From Candidatus Siliceabacter maunaloa (GTDB lineage: Bacteria > Actinomycetota > Thermoleophilia > Solirubrobacterales > Solirubrobacteraceae), in NCBI GenBank assembly GCA_024330185.1, contig JANDLV010000027.1:1-52397 (forward strand): a stretch of 52,397 nt of DNA, read 5' to 3'. The position numbers were made by a program, and so were the translations under genes. Positions 1 through 8,035 of the stretch are shown piece by piece (within the stretch, counting starts at the first letter, position 1; each line of letters begins with the position of its first letter). The notes beneath the pieces were generated by a model. That model was not told where the DNA came from, did not search any database, and was given only the letters and a program-made list of their open reading frames with translations.

Positions 1-876
1 CGACCAGGCGAAGAACGAGGCAACCGCGAGGAGCGCCGCGCCGAGGGGCAGGGCGAGGCGCCGCAGGGCCTCGGCGCTGCGGGCCGCGCGGGCGGCACCC
101 TCCCCCGTCCCGCCCGCAGGCGGGCGCAGCACGAGCACCGTGGCGGCCGCCATGCCCAGCGTGGCGAAGAGGGCGTCGGCCGCGCTGGCACCGTAGAGCA
201 GCGCGCTGGGGGCGAAGATCCACAGGACGGTGGCCAGGCGCGCGGCTCGCTCGTCGGCCAGCTCCCGGCCGGCCCAGTAGGTCAGCGGTGCGGTGAGCAC
301 GCCCACGCCGATGATCAGCGCCGAGAGGCCCGCCGCGTCGTCGATGCCCAGCGCGACCATCGTGGTGATGAGCCCCGGAGGATGGCCGGCGGCGTGCACG
401 GGGAGCGCGGGCAGCCACTGCGCGAAGCGGTCGAGGAACAGACCGAGCCCATCTTGCGTGGCGGGAAGCGCGGCCAAGTACTCGTTGTTGGCCTCGGGGC
501 TGCCGGCGAACATGTCGGTCCAGCCGGCGGGGCCCAGGCGCACCGTGTTGAGGGCCAGGCGGCTGACCAGCGCGAGGCCCAGCGCCCAGAGCACGAACGC
601 GCGCGGCGAGCCGTGCCCGGGCGCCACGACGCGCACTGCCTGCCAGGCGCAGAGGCCCAGCACGACCAGGGCAGCGATCGCCCAGGCCCATTCGACGTCG
701 AGGCCCCGCGTGCCCAGGAAGGGCTGCAGGGGCGCCCCCCACACCACCCCTGCGGCCCGGGCGATCCAGCCGACGAGCACGGTGAGGCCGCAGACGGCGG
801 CGACGGCCAGCGGCAGGGCATGGGCGCGCAGCGCGCCGCCCGGTGCCGGCACGCGCAGGAGGGCGGGGGCACGCAC
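1..876 (-). CDS. Membrane glycosyltransferase-like protein (3' end outside window)
   Basis: This frame is open from a GTG at 874-876 to the window edge, giving at least 292 residues and no stop. The protein is a polytopic membrane protein with many Ala/Leu/Val segments. A polar loop (WTDMFAGSPEANNEYLAAL) is followed by an HAAGHPPGL segment, which resembles the extracytoplasmic loops of GT39/GT83-type (PMT/ArnT) glycosyltransferases. The family call is inference. The start lies just downstream of an in-frame TGA at 883-885 (reverse strand), so it cannot be extended much. It diverges from the lipoprotein gene beginning at 900. The C-terminal part is missing because the window begins here, not because the gene is broken. 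Confidence 0.6.
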   Translation of the reverse strand, partial: MRAPALLRVPAPGGALRAHALPLAVAAVCGLTVLVGWIARAAGVVWGAPLQPFLGTRGLDVEWAWAIAALVVLGLCAWQAVRVVAPGHGSPRAFVLWALGLALVSRLALNTVRLGPAGWTDMFAGSPEANNEYLAALPATQDGLGLFLDRFAQWLPALPVHAAGHPPGLITTMVALGIDDAAGLSALIIGVGVLTAPLTYWAGRELADERAARLATVLWIFAPSALLYGASAADALFATLGMAAATVLVLRPPAGGTGEGAARAARSAEALRRLALPLGAALLAVASFFAWS

Positions 877-899
877 GCCGGATCACGATAATCGGCCGG

Positions 900-1619
900 A
901 TGAGCGAACCCCTCCGCCGTCGACGAGGCAGCGCGGCCGCGCTGCTGGGCTGCGCCGCCCTCGCCCTCGCCGCCTGCGGCTCCCAGGCCGACACGCGGCC
1001 CGCCGCGGCGCCCGCACCCTCCCCGCCGCCCGTGCAGCGCGCCGCCCTGCCCGGCGACGTCTCACCGGCGGCCGCTCCGGCGCCCGGGCCCGTGCGCCGC
1101 GTAACGCTTCAGGGCGGCCTCGTGGCGCAGCTCGACCCCCGGGCACGCGAGCTCACCCTGCGCGACGCGACCGGCGAGGCGATCGCCAGAGAGCCGGCGG
1201 GGGCAGGGCCCGCCCAGCTCGCCACCGACGGTGAGGGCATCGTCTGGGTCACCGACGCCCAGCTCGACGCCCTGCTCGTGTTTAGGGTCGAGCGGGTCGA
1301 GCAGGTCGAGCGGGTCGAGCAGGTCGAGCCCGAGCTGACCCTGACGCGGCGCATGGCCCTGCCCGGCGTTCCCTGGGCCCTGGTCCACGACGCGCCCCGG
1401 GAGCGGCTGTGGATCACGCTGACCGCGCGCAACGAGGTGGCCGACGTGCTGGCCACCGACCGTCCCGGCGTCATCGGCACCTACGACACGCTGCGCGCGC
1501 CGCGAGCCATCGACGTCGACCCCGCCGGGCGCATCACCGTCCGTACGGATCGCCTGGTCCACACGGTGGACCCCCGGGGCATCGAGCTGGGTCCACCCCC
1601 ACCGCCCGACCTGGAGTGA
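900..1619 (+). CDS. Putative lipoprotein with beta-propeller-like repeats
   Basis: A 239-residue protein starting at ATG 900. The N-terminus is Arg-rich, followed by a hydrophobic stretch ending LALAACGS, a good lipobox with Cys at about residue 24, so export and lipid anchoring are likely. After a Pro/Ala-rich linker the mature part has propeller-like phrases (DGEGIVWVTDAQLDALLVF, RLWITLTARNEVADV, IDVDPAGRITV), suggesting an NHL/SMP-30-like fold, though too short for a full propeller. A nine-base tandem repeat encodes alternating RVE/QVE in the middle. It diverges from the membrane glycosyltransferase gene and converges on the gene at 1627. Function unknown. Confidence 0.65.
   Translation: MSEPLRRRRGSAAALLGCAALALAACGSQADTRPAAAPAPSPPPVQRAALPGDVSPAAAPAPGPVRRVTLQGGLVAQLDPRARELTLRDATGEAIAREPAGAGPAQLATDGEGIVWVTDAQLDALLVFRVERVEQVERVEQVEPELTLTRRMALPGVPWALVHDAPRERLWITLTARNEVADVLATDRPGVIGTYDTLRAPRAIDVDPAGRITVRTDRLVHTVDPRGIELGPPPPPDLE
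1287..1330 (+). repeat. Short in-frame tandem repeat (GTCGAGCRG units)
   Basis: About five consecutive copies of a nine-base unit reading gtcgagcgg or gtcgagcag lie inside the lipoprotein gene and encode alternating RVE and QVE tripeptides. The unit is a multiple of three, so copy-number change would keep the reading frame and only lengthen or shorten the charged linker. Confidence 0.8.
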
Positions 1620-1626
1620 GCGGCGC

Positions 1627-2064
1627 CTACGAGGCCGCGCCGCGCCGCGCGCGCAGCGCGTAGAGCAGCCCGGAGGCCAGGAAGAGGACGGCGGTGATGG
1701 CCAGCCAGCGCTCCAGGTAGGGCTCCGGGCGCAGCCCGCTGGCCCCTTCGTAGCTGCCCGGGGCCAGCGAGCAGATCAGCGGCACGAACATCAGGAACAG
1801 CAGGCCGGAGATCAGGGCGGGCACGCGCACGTGGTTGACCGCACGGCGGGGGCGATTGCCGCCCGCCAGCAGCCCCAGCAGCGTGTACAGCGGGTAGAGC
1901 ACGAGGTCGTGGACCAGGGCGGCGCCCACCAGCCACAGCGCGATCTTCGGAGCGGTGTCGTACTCGGCGATCTTCAGCGCCGTGTAGAAGGTGATCGCCA
2001 GGCTGGCCACCAGCGCGATCAGGTGCAACGGGGTGCTTCCGTAGAGGGCACGAAAGCGAGCCAT
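1627..2064 (-). CDS. Small polytopic membrane protein
   Basis: A 145-residue protein from ATG 2064. Four hydrophobic segments are visible: around residues 14-33, 40-66, 83-102 and 122-140. It starts only four bases after the stop of the molybdoenzyme gene at 2069 and is the last gene of a leftward operon, so it may act with that membrane oxidoreductase. No catalytic motif is recognised. A role as membrane anchor or small subunit is speculation. Confidence 0.7.
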   Translation of the reverse strand: MARFRALYGSTPLHLIALVASLAITFYTALKIAEYDTAPKIALWLVGAALVHDLVLYPLYTLLGLLAGGNRPRRAVNHVRVPALISGLLFLMFVPLICSLAPGSYEGASGLRPEPYLERWLAITAVLFLASGLLYALRARRGAAS

Positions 2065-2068
2065 GGGG

Positions 2069-3370
2069 TCAGGCCACGAAGGTCATGCGCGAGACCCATT
2101 TCGTGCAGTGCACGCCGGGCCCGGCGGGAATGATGATCCGGGCGGGAAAGCCGTGGTCCAGCGACAGGTCGGCGTCGTTGACGCGCAGCGCCAGCAACGA
2201 CTTCTCCGCGTCGACCTGGTCGGCGCTGAACGTCGTGGTGGCGAAGGTGCCGGCTCCCTGCAGCGACTGCGCGGTCATCTCGCCCGCGCTCGGCACGCCG
2301 GCCAGCACGGCCAGGTCGCGCAGGCGCACCCCGGTCCACGTCTGCGTGGTCGACCAGCCCTCCACGCAGGCGATCGGCAGCTCGTACGTGTACTGGTCCA
2401 GCCCGAGCAGGTCCTCGCGCGACAGCTCACGCACCACCGCCCCGTCCTGCCCGGCCACCAGCTCGAGGCGGTACGACGGCCCACCCATCTCCGCGGTCAC
2501 GCCCGCCGCAGCGGCGGGCTTGTTGACCTGGAAGTCGTTGGGCCCGTCGCCGTAGCTGCGCCCGCGCGGGGCCAGCAGCGCCACCGAGCGCGTGAGCGGC
2601 CCCCCGATCGTCTGGCCCGCGGTGAGCACGAACACCACCGCCGAGCTACCCGCCACCAGACCCAGCAGGCCGCGGCGCGACAGCGTCGCGGCCGCCGGAG
2701 AGACGGGGGCCAGCTCGTCCTCGGCGTCCATGCGCTCCTCGGGTTGGGTGCGGTCCAGGGGCACGCGCAACTCGTCGACCAGGCGCCGCGTGCGCAGCGC
2801 GCGACGCATGGTCGGCAACTTGATGGCCACGTGCACCACGAACCCCGCGGTGAACACCCACGCCCCGTACAGGTGCGCGGGGTAGAACGAGAAGGGAAAC
2901 GCGTACCAGTAGGCGATGTTCATGAACCCCGTGGCGAACTGGAACACCGCGCCGCCCACCAGCGCCAGCAGGCTGAGGCGCTCCAACGCCTGGGCCGGCG
3001 AGCGAAACGGTGGCCACGAGAACAGCTTGGGGATGACCGACCACAGCTTGGCCAGCAGCACCGGCGTGAGCACCAGGCCGCCGATCACGTGGACACCCTG
3101 GTTGACCTGGTACAGCCACACCGGCTTGGTCGGCCAGTCGAACAGATAGAATCCCAGCAGCCCCTTGTTGGGGGTGAGGTCGTTGGTGCCCAGCGCCGGG
3201 TTGTAGGCCGCGTAGGACAGGAAGCCGGTGATGGTCACCAGCGTGACGCCAACCAGCAGCACCACGGCGAACGTCGAGGTCAACCACCGCCCCCGCAGCG
3301 GACTACGCCAGAAGCCCGGACGAAACGGGCCCGGCGGCGGGGTCTTCGGGAACAGGCGGGCGAGGCTCAA
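2069..3370 (-). CDS. Fused cytochrome b561-like / sulfite oxidase-like molybdopterin oxidoreductase
   Basis: The N-terminal half (about residues 20-210) has four to five membrane segments with several His residues (QGVHVIGGLVL, YPAHLYGAWVF, GFVVHVAIKL), as in diheme b-type cytochromes that pass electrons to a periplasmic partner. A Tat-like SRRGLLGLVAG segment near residue 227 then leads into a sulfite oxidase/MsrP-type molybdopterin domain. In it, Cys335 in the conserved ACVEGWS motif is the expected molybdenum ligand, and the C-terminus carries the family-typical GVHCTKWVSRM. I use TTG 3370, which avoids overlap with the methyltransferase; GTG 3430 in the same frame is an alternative. The substrate is unknown. 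It is the fourth gene of a five-gene operon. Confidence 0.8.
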   Translation of the reverse strand: MSLARLFPKTPPPGPFRPGFWRSPLRGRWLTSTFAVVLLVGVTLVTITGFLSYAAYNPALGTNDLTPNKGLLGFYLFDWPTKPVWLYQVNQGVHVIGGLVLTPVLLAKLWSVIPKLFSWPPFRSPAQALERLSLLALVGGAVFQFATGFMNIAYWYAFPFSFYPAHLYGAWVFTAGFVVHVAIKLPTMRRALRTRRLVDELRVPLDRTQPEERMDAEDELAPVSPAAATLSRRGLLGLVAGSSAVVFVLTAGQTIGGPLTRSVALLAPRGRSYGDGPNDFQVNKPAAAAGVTAEMGGPSYRLELVAGQDGAVVRELSREDLLGLDQYTYELPIACVEGWSTTQTWTGVRLRDLAVLAGVPSAGEMTAQSLQGAGTFATTTFSADQVDAEKSLLALRVNDADLSLDHGFPARIIIPAGPGVHCTKWVSRMTFVA

Positions 3371-3384
3371 GAGCGTGCGCGCGT

Positions 3385-4101
3385 TCAGGCGGGCGCGAGG
3401 CGGGCGAACCAGCGCCGCTCGCGCTCCCACAGGGCACTGACGGCCATCCCGGCGCCCTCGGCCACGCCCTCCACGGCGTCGGCGCCGATCGTGGCCCACG
3501 GGAACCAAGCGCTGAGCTGGTCGCCCGCCTCCAGACGCACTTCGTGCTGGGTGGCCGGGACGCCGGGCGGGTCGAGCTCCACGAGCGCGTGGCCCTCGGG
3601 GGCCAGCAGGGAGCGCACGCGGCGCAGCAGCGTGCGCGGGCGCCCGCCGATGCCGATATTGCCGTCCAGCAGGATCGCCGAGCGCCAGGTTCCCTCGCCG
3701 GGCAGCGGGCTGAAGACCGAGCCCTCGATGACCAGCGCGCCGCGCGAGCGGGCCAGCCGGGCGGCGTCGGTGGCCAGCTCCACCCCGACGGCGAGCACGC
3801 CGCGGCGGTGCAGGGCGGCGACGTGGCGACCGGGGCCGCAGCCGATGTCCAGCGCGGGGCCCTCGACGCCGGCCAGCGCCTCGTCCTCGGCCTCGGTGGG
3901 CGGGCCGAGCCAGCGGGCCACGGGCAGCGCGATGGTGCCGCCCTGGCGGGTGACCGCGCGCAGGCGCAGCCCGGGGTCGCCCAGGGCGCGGGCGAAGAGC
4001 ACCGAGGGCGCGCAGGTGACGACCTCGAGCGCCTCGGGGCCCTCGGGATCGGTGCCGGGTGCGCGCCGGGCGGCGCGCAGGCGCGAGAGGGCGGTGGTCA
4101 C
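3385..4101 (-). CDS. SAM-dependent methyltransferase
   Basis: A 238-residue class I methyltransferase. The glycine-rich SAM motif ALDIGCGPGRHVAALHRRG lies around residues 88-106 and is followed by an acidic strand (GVELA). A later ALVELDPPG strand corresponds to motif IV/post-motif. The start is GTG 4101; it overlaps the TGA of the DUF2064 gene (GTGA junction), so translation is probably coupled. The acceptor is unknown. The operon neighbours (two nucleotide-sugar-type transferases and a molybdoenzyme) suggest modification of a glycosylated metabolite or lipid. Confidence 0.85.
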   Translation of the reverse strand: MTTALSRLRAARRAPGTDPEGPEALEVVTCAPSVLFARALGDPGLRLRAVTRQGGTIALPVARWLGPPTEAEDEALAGVEGPALDIGCGPGRHVAALHRRGVLAVGVELATDAARLARSRGALVIEGSVFSPLPGEGTWRSAILLDGNIGIGGRPRTLLRRVRSLLAPEGHALVELDPPGVPATQHEVRLEAGDQLSAWFPWATIGADAVEGVAEGAGMAVSALWERERRWFARLAPA

Positions 4102-4748
4102 GCCGCTCTCGCGGCGGGATCGTCCACGGCGCGTAGCGCCGCCGCGAAGTGGCTGGCGGGCGCCTGCGCAGCCACCGCGACCGCATCGTCGATCGTGTCG
4201 ACGTCGCGCAGCGGGGGCAGGTCGGCGACGGCCAGGCCCAGCTCGGCCAGGCGCGCACGCTGCGCGACACCGGTGTGCTCGGCGCTCATGGGCACGCCCG
4301 CGAAGGCGGCGGGGTCGGGACGCTGGAGCCCGATGGCCCAGTAGCCCCCGTCGTCGGCGTCACCCTGTACCGCGTCCACGCCTTCCATGCGCAGCAGGGC
4401 GGTCGCCTCGATCAACATCCGCGCAGTGACCTGCGGCGTGTCCATGCCCACCAGCAGCGTCGGCTCGCCGATGGTCGCGAAGGCGTCGGCCAGGCGCTCA
4501 GCCAGCCCGTCGCCGCGCTGGGGGATGACCTCGAAGCCCTCGGGCACCCAGTCGCCCGGCTCGCCGTCCAGCACCAGCACGCGACGGTGAGCGGGGGTGG
4601 CCGCGACGGCGGCCAGCGTGTCCTCGAGCGCCGCGCCGGCCAGGGCGGCGGCCTGCTGTGGCGTACAGGGCGGACACAGGCGCGTCTTCACGCGCCCGGC
4701 GACCGGGGCCTTGGCGATGACGGCGAGGGCTGGTGCGGAGACGCTCAC
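4098..4748 (-). CDS. DUF2064 (TIGR04282-type) glycosyltransferase
   Basis: A 216-residue GT-A-like protein. The N-terminal IAKAPVAGRVKTRL (residues 11-24) is the signature of the DUF2064/TIGR04282 family. GMDTPQ and GDADDGGYWAIGL motifs follow, consistent with a nucleotide-sugar or nucleotidyl transferase fold. The family is sometimes annotated as arsenosugar biosynthesis glycosyltransferase, but no arsenic gene is adjacent and I do not infer that substrate. The start is GTG 4748, overlapping the end of the GT2 gene by four bases; the stop overlaps the methyltransferase start. Confidence 0.85.
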   Translation of the reverse strand: MSVSAPALAVIAKAPVAGRVKTRLCPPCTPQQAAALAGAALEDTLAAVAATPAHRRVLVLDGEPGDWVPEGFEVIPQRGDGLAERLADAFATIGEPTLLVGMDTPQVTARMLIEATALLRMEGVDAVQGDADDGGYWAIGLQRPDPAAFAGVPMSAEHTGVAQRARLAELGLAVADLPPLRDVDTIDDAVAVAAQAPASHFAAALRAVDDPAARAA

Positions 4749-5386
4749 CCGAGTACCCCCGCCATGTCGCGGACGGCGCGCACGGTGCCCCTCACGGTAC
4801 CCGTCACCTTGGACTTGCCACTGCGCGCGAGATAGGGAACCGGGGCCTCGACGATGGTCCATCCGGCGCGCGCGGCACGCAAGACCATCTCCAGCGGCCA
4901 GCCGAAGCGGCGGTCCTCGATGCCCAGGTCGAGCAGGCCCTGGCGAGGCGCGGCGCGCATGGGCCCCAGGTCGGTCAGGCGCACGCCGGCGCGGCGGCGC
5001 AGCTCCCAGGTCAGGACGCGATTGGCGATGCGCGCGTGGGCGGGCCATGCGCCCTTCTCGGCGTCGCGCGAACCCAGCGAGAGCTGCGCGCTGCCCTCCA
5101 GCACGGGCCCGGCGATGGTCGGCAGGTCGCCTGGGTCCAGCGAGCCGTCGCAGTCCATGAAGCAGACATGCTCGGTCTCGGCGGCGCTCAGCCCGGCCCA
5201 ACAGGCGGCGCCGAAGCCGGGGCGCGGCTCGCGGACCACGGTCGCGCCGTGCACCGCGGCGACGGGGCCCGACCCGTCGGTGGAGCCGTTGTCGACCACG
5301 ATGGGGCGGTAGCCCTCGGGCATGCGGCCCAGCACCCAGGGCAGCGCCTGCGCTTCGTTGAGAACGGGAAGGACGACGTCGACCAA
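4745..5386 (-). CDS. Family 2 glycosyltransferase (dolichol-P-mannose synthase-like)
   Basis: A GT2 transferase of about 213 residues. VDVVLPVLNEAQALP opens the Rossmann-like domain, VVDNGSTDGSG follows, and FMDCDGSLDPGDL carries the DxD-type metal/nucleotide site. No C-terminal membrane segments are seen, so it is probably cytoplasmic or peripheral. TTG 5386 puts the start directly at the conserved first strand; the frame is open upstream but lacks a convincing start, so the start is uncertain. First gene of the leftward operon, diverging from the epimerase at 5511 across about 124 bases that presumably hold both promoters. Confidence 0.8.
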   Translation of the reverse strand: MVDVVLPVLNEAQALPWVLGRMPEGYRPIVVDNGSTDGSGPVAAVHGATVVREPRPGFGAACWAGLSAAETEHVCFMDCDGSLDPGDLPTIAGPVLEGSAQLSLGSRDAEKGAWPAHARIANRVLTWELRRRAGVRLTDLGPMRAAPRQGLLDLGIEDRRFGWPLEMVLRAARAGWTIVEAPVPYLARSGKSKVTGTVRGTVRAVRDMAGVLG

Positions 5387-5510
5387 GGGGAGAGACTGCT
5401 GAGGTGTCCTGGCGTGGCCAGGACGCGGCCGCCGGGGAAAGACGAGACGATACGTGGTCGGTGATGCCCTCTCCCGCCCGCGCGCAAGCACTCGTGCCCG
5501 ATCCTGAGCG

Positions 5511-6572
5511 GTGAGCATCGTCCTGGTCACCGGCGGCGCGGGGTTCGTCGGCTCCCACGTCGTCGACGAGCTGCTCGCGCTCGGCCACGACGTGCGCTCG
5601 CTCGACCTGCTGCATCCCGCCGCGCACGGAGGGGTTCCAGAGGGGCTGGCGCCCGACGCGGACTGGCGCTGGGGCGACGTTCGCGACCCCGCGGCGGTGG
5701 CCGACGCGCTGACCGGCGCGGAGCTGGTGTGCCACCAGGCGGCCATGGTGGGACTGGGCAGCGACATCGGCGACATCGCCGACTACGTCGGCCACAACGA
5801 CCTGGGCACGGCCGTCCTGCTGCGCGAGCTGGCCCGCGTGGGCTTCGCCGGGCGCCTCGTGCTGGCCTCCTCGATGGTGGTCTACGGGGAGGGCCGCTAC
5901 GCCTGCCCGGAGCACGGCCTGGTGGCGCCGGGGCCGCGCGCCGCGGAGGATCTCGAAGTGGGGCGCTTCGAGCCGCCCTGCCCGGTCTGCGGACGACCGC
6001 TGGACGCCCGCTCGGTGCCCGAGGACGCTGCGGTGGAACCCCGCAACGTCTACGCCGCGACCAAGCTCCAGCAGGAGCACCTGTGCGCCTCGTGGAGCCG
6101 TGAGACCGGCGTGCCGGTGACCGCCCTGCGCTACCACAACGTCTACGGGCCGCGGATGCCTCGCGACACCCCCTACGCGGGGGTGGCCTCGATCTTCCGC
6201 AGCTCCCTGGCCGCGGGGCGCCCGCCGCAGGTCTTCGAGGACGGCGCGCAGCGCCGCGACTTCGTCCACGTGCGCGATGTCGCCCACGCCAACGTGCTCG
6301 CCCTCACCGCCGACGAGCCGGTGCCCGGCGCGTTCAACGTGGCCAGCGGCACGCCGCGCACGGTGGGCGACATGGCCGCCGCGCTGGCCGACGCCGCCGG
6401 GCCGGACGCCCCCCGGCCGCAGGTGACCGGCGGCTACCGGCTGGGCGACGTGCGCCACGTCTTCGCCTCGGCCGACAAGGCCGAGCGCGAGCTGGGCTTC
6501 CAGGCGCAGGTGGACTTCGCCCAGGGGATGCGCGAGTTCACGACGGCGGTGCTGCGCGAGCCGCCGGGCTGA
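5511..6572 (+). CDS. NAD-dependent sugar-nucleotide epimerase/dehydratase with zinc-ribbon-like insertion
   Basis: A 353-residue extended short-chain dehydrogenase. The nucleotide-binding GGAGFVGSH lies at residues 8-16 and the catalytic Tyr181-x3-Lys185 is present (NVYAATK). RYHNVYGPRMPRDTPY and QRRDFVHVRDVAHAN are typical of GDP/dTDP-sugar epimerases. An insertion at about residues 128-172 carries C132-x2-H135 and C157-x2-C160, a likely structural zinc site. This inserted form resembles actinobacterial enzymes annotated as dTDP-L-rhamnose 4-epimerase-like; the substrate is not proven. Start GTG 5511. It diverges from the GT2-DUF2064-methyltransferase operon and probably supplies or remodels its donor sugar. 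Confidence 0.85.
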   Translation: MSIVLVTGGAGFVGSHVVDELLALGHDVRSLDLLHPAAHGGVPEGLAPDADWRWGDVRDPAAVADALTGAELVCHQAAMVGLGSDIGDIADYVGHNDLGTAVLLRELARVGFAGRLVLASSMVVYGEGRYACPEHGLVAPGPRAAEDLEVGRFEPPCPVCGRPLDARSVPEDAAVEPRNVYAATKLQQEHLCASWSRETGVPVTALRYHNVYGPRMPRDTPYAGVASIFRSSLAAGRPPQVFEDGAQRRDFVHVRDVAHANVLALTADEPVPGAFNVASGTPRTVGDMAAALADAAGPDAPRPQVTGGYRLGDVRHVFASADKAERELGFQAQVDFAQGMREFTTAVLREPPG

Positions 6573-6620
6573 CCGCCGGCTTCGGCGCCAAGGGCTGGGC
6601 GGCTGGGTACCCTGCGGTCC

Positions 6621-7169
6621 ATGACGGTCGTCGAGCCCCGGGCGCCCATCCACCTCCTCACCGTCGAGGACGTGTTCGCGATGGTCGAGGCCGGGGTGCT
6701 CACGGCGGAGGATCGGTGCGAGCTGGTCGATGGGATCCTCTACGACATCCCGCCGCCGGGCCGAATCCACAGTGGCATCGTCGCGCTGCTGACCGAGCAC
6801 TTCGCCCGCGCCGCGACGCAGGAATGGCAGGTCCGCGTGCAGGACGTCCTGTTCATGCCGAGCGGCTTCCGCTCGCCGGACCTCGTCGTCGTGCGCAGGA
6901 CAGGGGAACATGCGTTGCACCACACCGCGCTGCTGGCCCTCGAGGTCTCCCACACGACCCGCGCGTACGACGAGCGCAAGACCCCGTACTACGCTCGCGC
7001 GGGCGTCGACGAGTACTGGCGGGTGGACGTCGAGGCGGCCGAGATCGTCGTCCGACGCGGGCCTTCCGGCGACGGCTACCGCGAGCTGCTGCGCTTCGGT
7101 CCCGGCGAGCCGGTGGCGCCGCTCTTCGACGCCCCGTCGGTCGACGTCGCCGCACTGCTGCTCGGCTGA
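6621..7169 (+). CDS. Uma2-family (DUF820) PD-(D/E)xK nuclease-like protein
   Basis: A 182-residue protein with the Uma2 order: LTVEDVFAMVEAGVL, ELVDGILYDIPPPG, SPDLVVVRR, LLALEVSHTTRAYDERKT and YARAGVDEYWRVDVE. The Asp and Glu of the SPD and LEVS motifs correspond to the metal-binding residues of the restriction-endonuclease fold. Biological role unknown; these genes are common as dispersed accessory singletons. ATG 6621 follows the epimerase by about 50 bases. Its 3' end overlaps the convergent nucleotidyltransferase gene by 94 bases. Confidence 0.8.
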   Translation: MTVVEPRAPIHLLTVEDVFAMVEAGVLTAEDRCELVDGILYDIPPPGRIHSGIVALLTEHFARAATQEWQVRVQDVLFMPSGFRSPDLVVVRRTGEHALHHTALLALEVSHTTRAYDERKTPYYARAGVDEYWRVDVEAAEIVVRRGPSGDGYRELLRFGPGEPVAPLFDAPSVDVAALLLG

Positions 7170-7558
7170 GGACCGAGCAGCTCGGCAAGGCGGCCCTCAC
7201 CGCAGAGCACCACGCCGTCGGTCGCCAGCTCGCGAGCGCGGGGGTCACCACGGCCGCTGAGCGCGCGCAGCTCCTGGGCCGTGAAGGCCCACGGCTCGAG
7301 CTTGGGCGGCCGGTCGCGGAAGAGCAGCTCGAGGCGCTCGGGCAGCCGGTCGGGGAGCGCCTCGCTGAGGATGACGACGTCCACGTCGCTCCAGCGGTTG
7401 AAGTCGCCGCGGGCGACCGACCCGATCACCGCGGCTGCGTCCACGGGCAGCCGGGCCGAGAGCGCGTCGACGTAGTCCCTGGCCAGGGCGAGCAGCGCCG
7501 CGCGCTCACGCCTCCGGCGGGCGATCGCCCTGCTGAGGGGGTGGCTCGAGGGCTCCAT
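7076..7558 (-). CDS. MNT-type nucleotidyltransferase (antitoxin of HEPN-MNT module)
   Basis: A 160-residue protein with the minimal nucleotidyltransferase signature G46-S47 ... D58-x-D60 (IGSVARGDFNRWSDVDVVIL). In characterised HEPN-MNT pairs the MNT protein neutralises the HEPN RNase, in some cases by adding AMP to it. The start ATG 7558 lies 53 bases inside the HEPN gene, giving strong coupling. The last ~30 residues are read from DNA opposite the Uma2 gene and look low-complexity, so the 3' end may be an extension caused by loss of an earlier stop. Confidence 0.8.
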   Translation of the reverse strand: MEPSSHPLSRAIARRRRERAALLALARDYVDALSARLPVDAAAVIGSVARGDFNRWSDVDVVILSEALPDRLPERLELLFRDRPPKLEPWAFTAQELRALSGRGDPRARELATDGVVLCGEGRLAELLGPQPSSSAATSTDGASKSGATGSPGPKRSSSR

Positions 7559-7970
7559 CGACGAAGTCCAGGATCGCGCGGGCGTCGGCCAGCGCGCGGC
7601 CGGACTCCTGGGGACCATAGTGGTCGCCCGCCGTGCCCGAAGGGTGCGCGTCGGCGTAGCGAGCCGGGATGTAGTGGGCGGTCAGGCGGCGCATGGCGTC
7701 CCCGATCTCGGCGCGCACGTCGACGCCCGCGTCGTCGAGCTGGCGGCCGAGCTGCTGAAGGTCGTGGCCCCACGGTCCCGCTCCTACCGCGTGGAGGATC
7801 CCCTTGACGGCGAGCTGCGCGGCCTGCTCCGCGCTGAAGCAGGCCCAGTTGTGCAGCTCGGCGCCCTCGGCGAGCTCTGCGTGAAGCAACGCCCCGGACG
7901 CCTCGCGCCGCCAGCGCTCGAACTCCGTGCGATCCAGCGGGGGGTCCACGAGCGTGACCGTACCGGTCAT
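7506..7970 (-). CDS. HEPN-domain RNase-like toxin
   Basis: A 154-residue HEPN protein from ATG 7970. The helix FSAEQAAQLAVKGILHAVG and the terminal helix with MRRLTAHYIPARYADA match the HEPN consensus of pairs with MNT proteins; the R-x4-H arrangement (RLTAHY) is the likely RNase site. It is upstream of, and overlaps, the MNT gene. The Gln/Pro-rich C-terminus is coded in the overlap. Toxicity is inferred from the family. Confidence 0.8.
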   Translation of the reverse strand: MTGTVTLVDPPLDRTEFERWRREASGALLHAELAEGAELHNWACFSAEQAAQLAVKGILHAVGAGPWGHDLQQLGRQLDDAGVDVRAEIGDAMRRLTAHYIPARYADAHPSGTAGDHYGPQESGRALADARAILDFVDGALEPPPQQGDRPPEA

Positions 7971-8035
7971 GATCGCGTCCAGGTGGCGGCGTGCCCTGCT
8001 CCGGCTTCCAGCGCGCGTCGCGTGCTCGGGCGCGT

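Noticed and set aside
2063-4429. Long plus-strand open frame of ~788 codons opposite the molybdoenzyme operon
   Set aside because: It is antisense to four clearly homologous genes; in DNA this GC-rich the complementary frame rarely meets stops. Its sequence is His/Arg/Gln-rich without domains.
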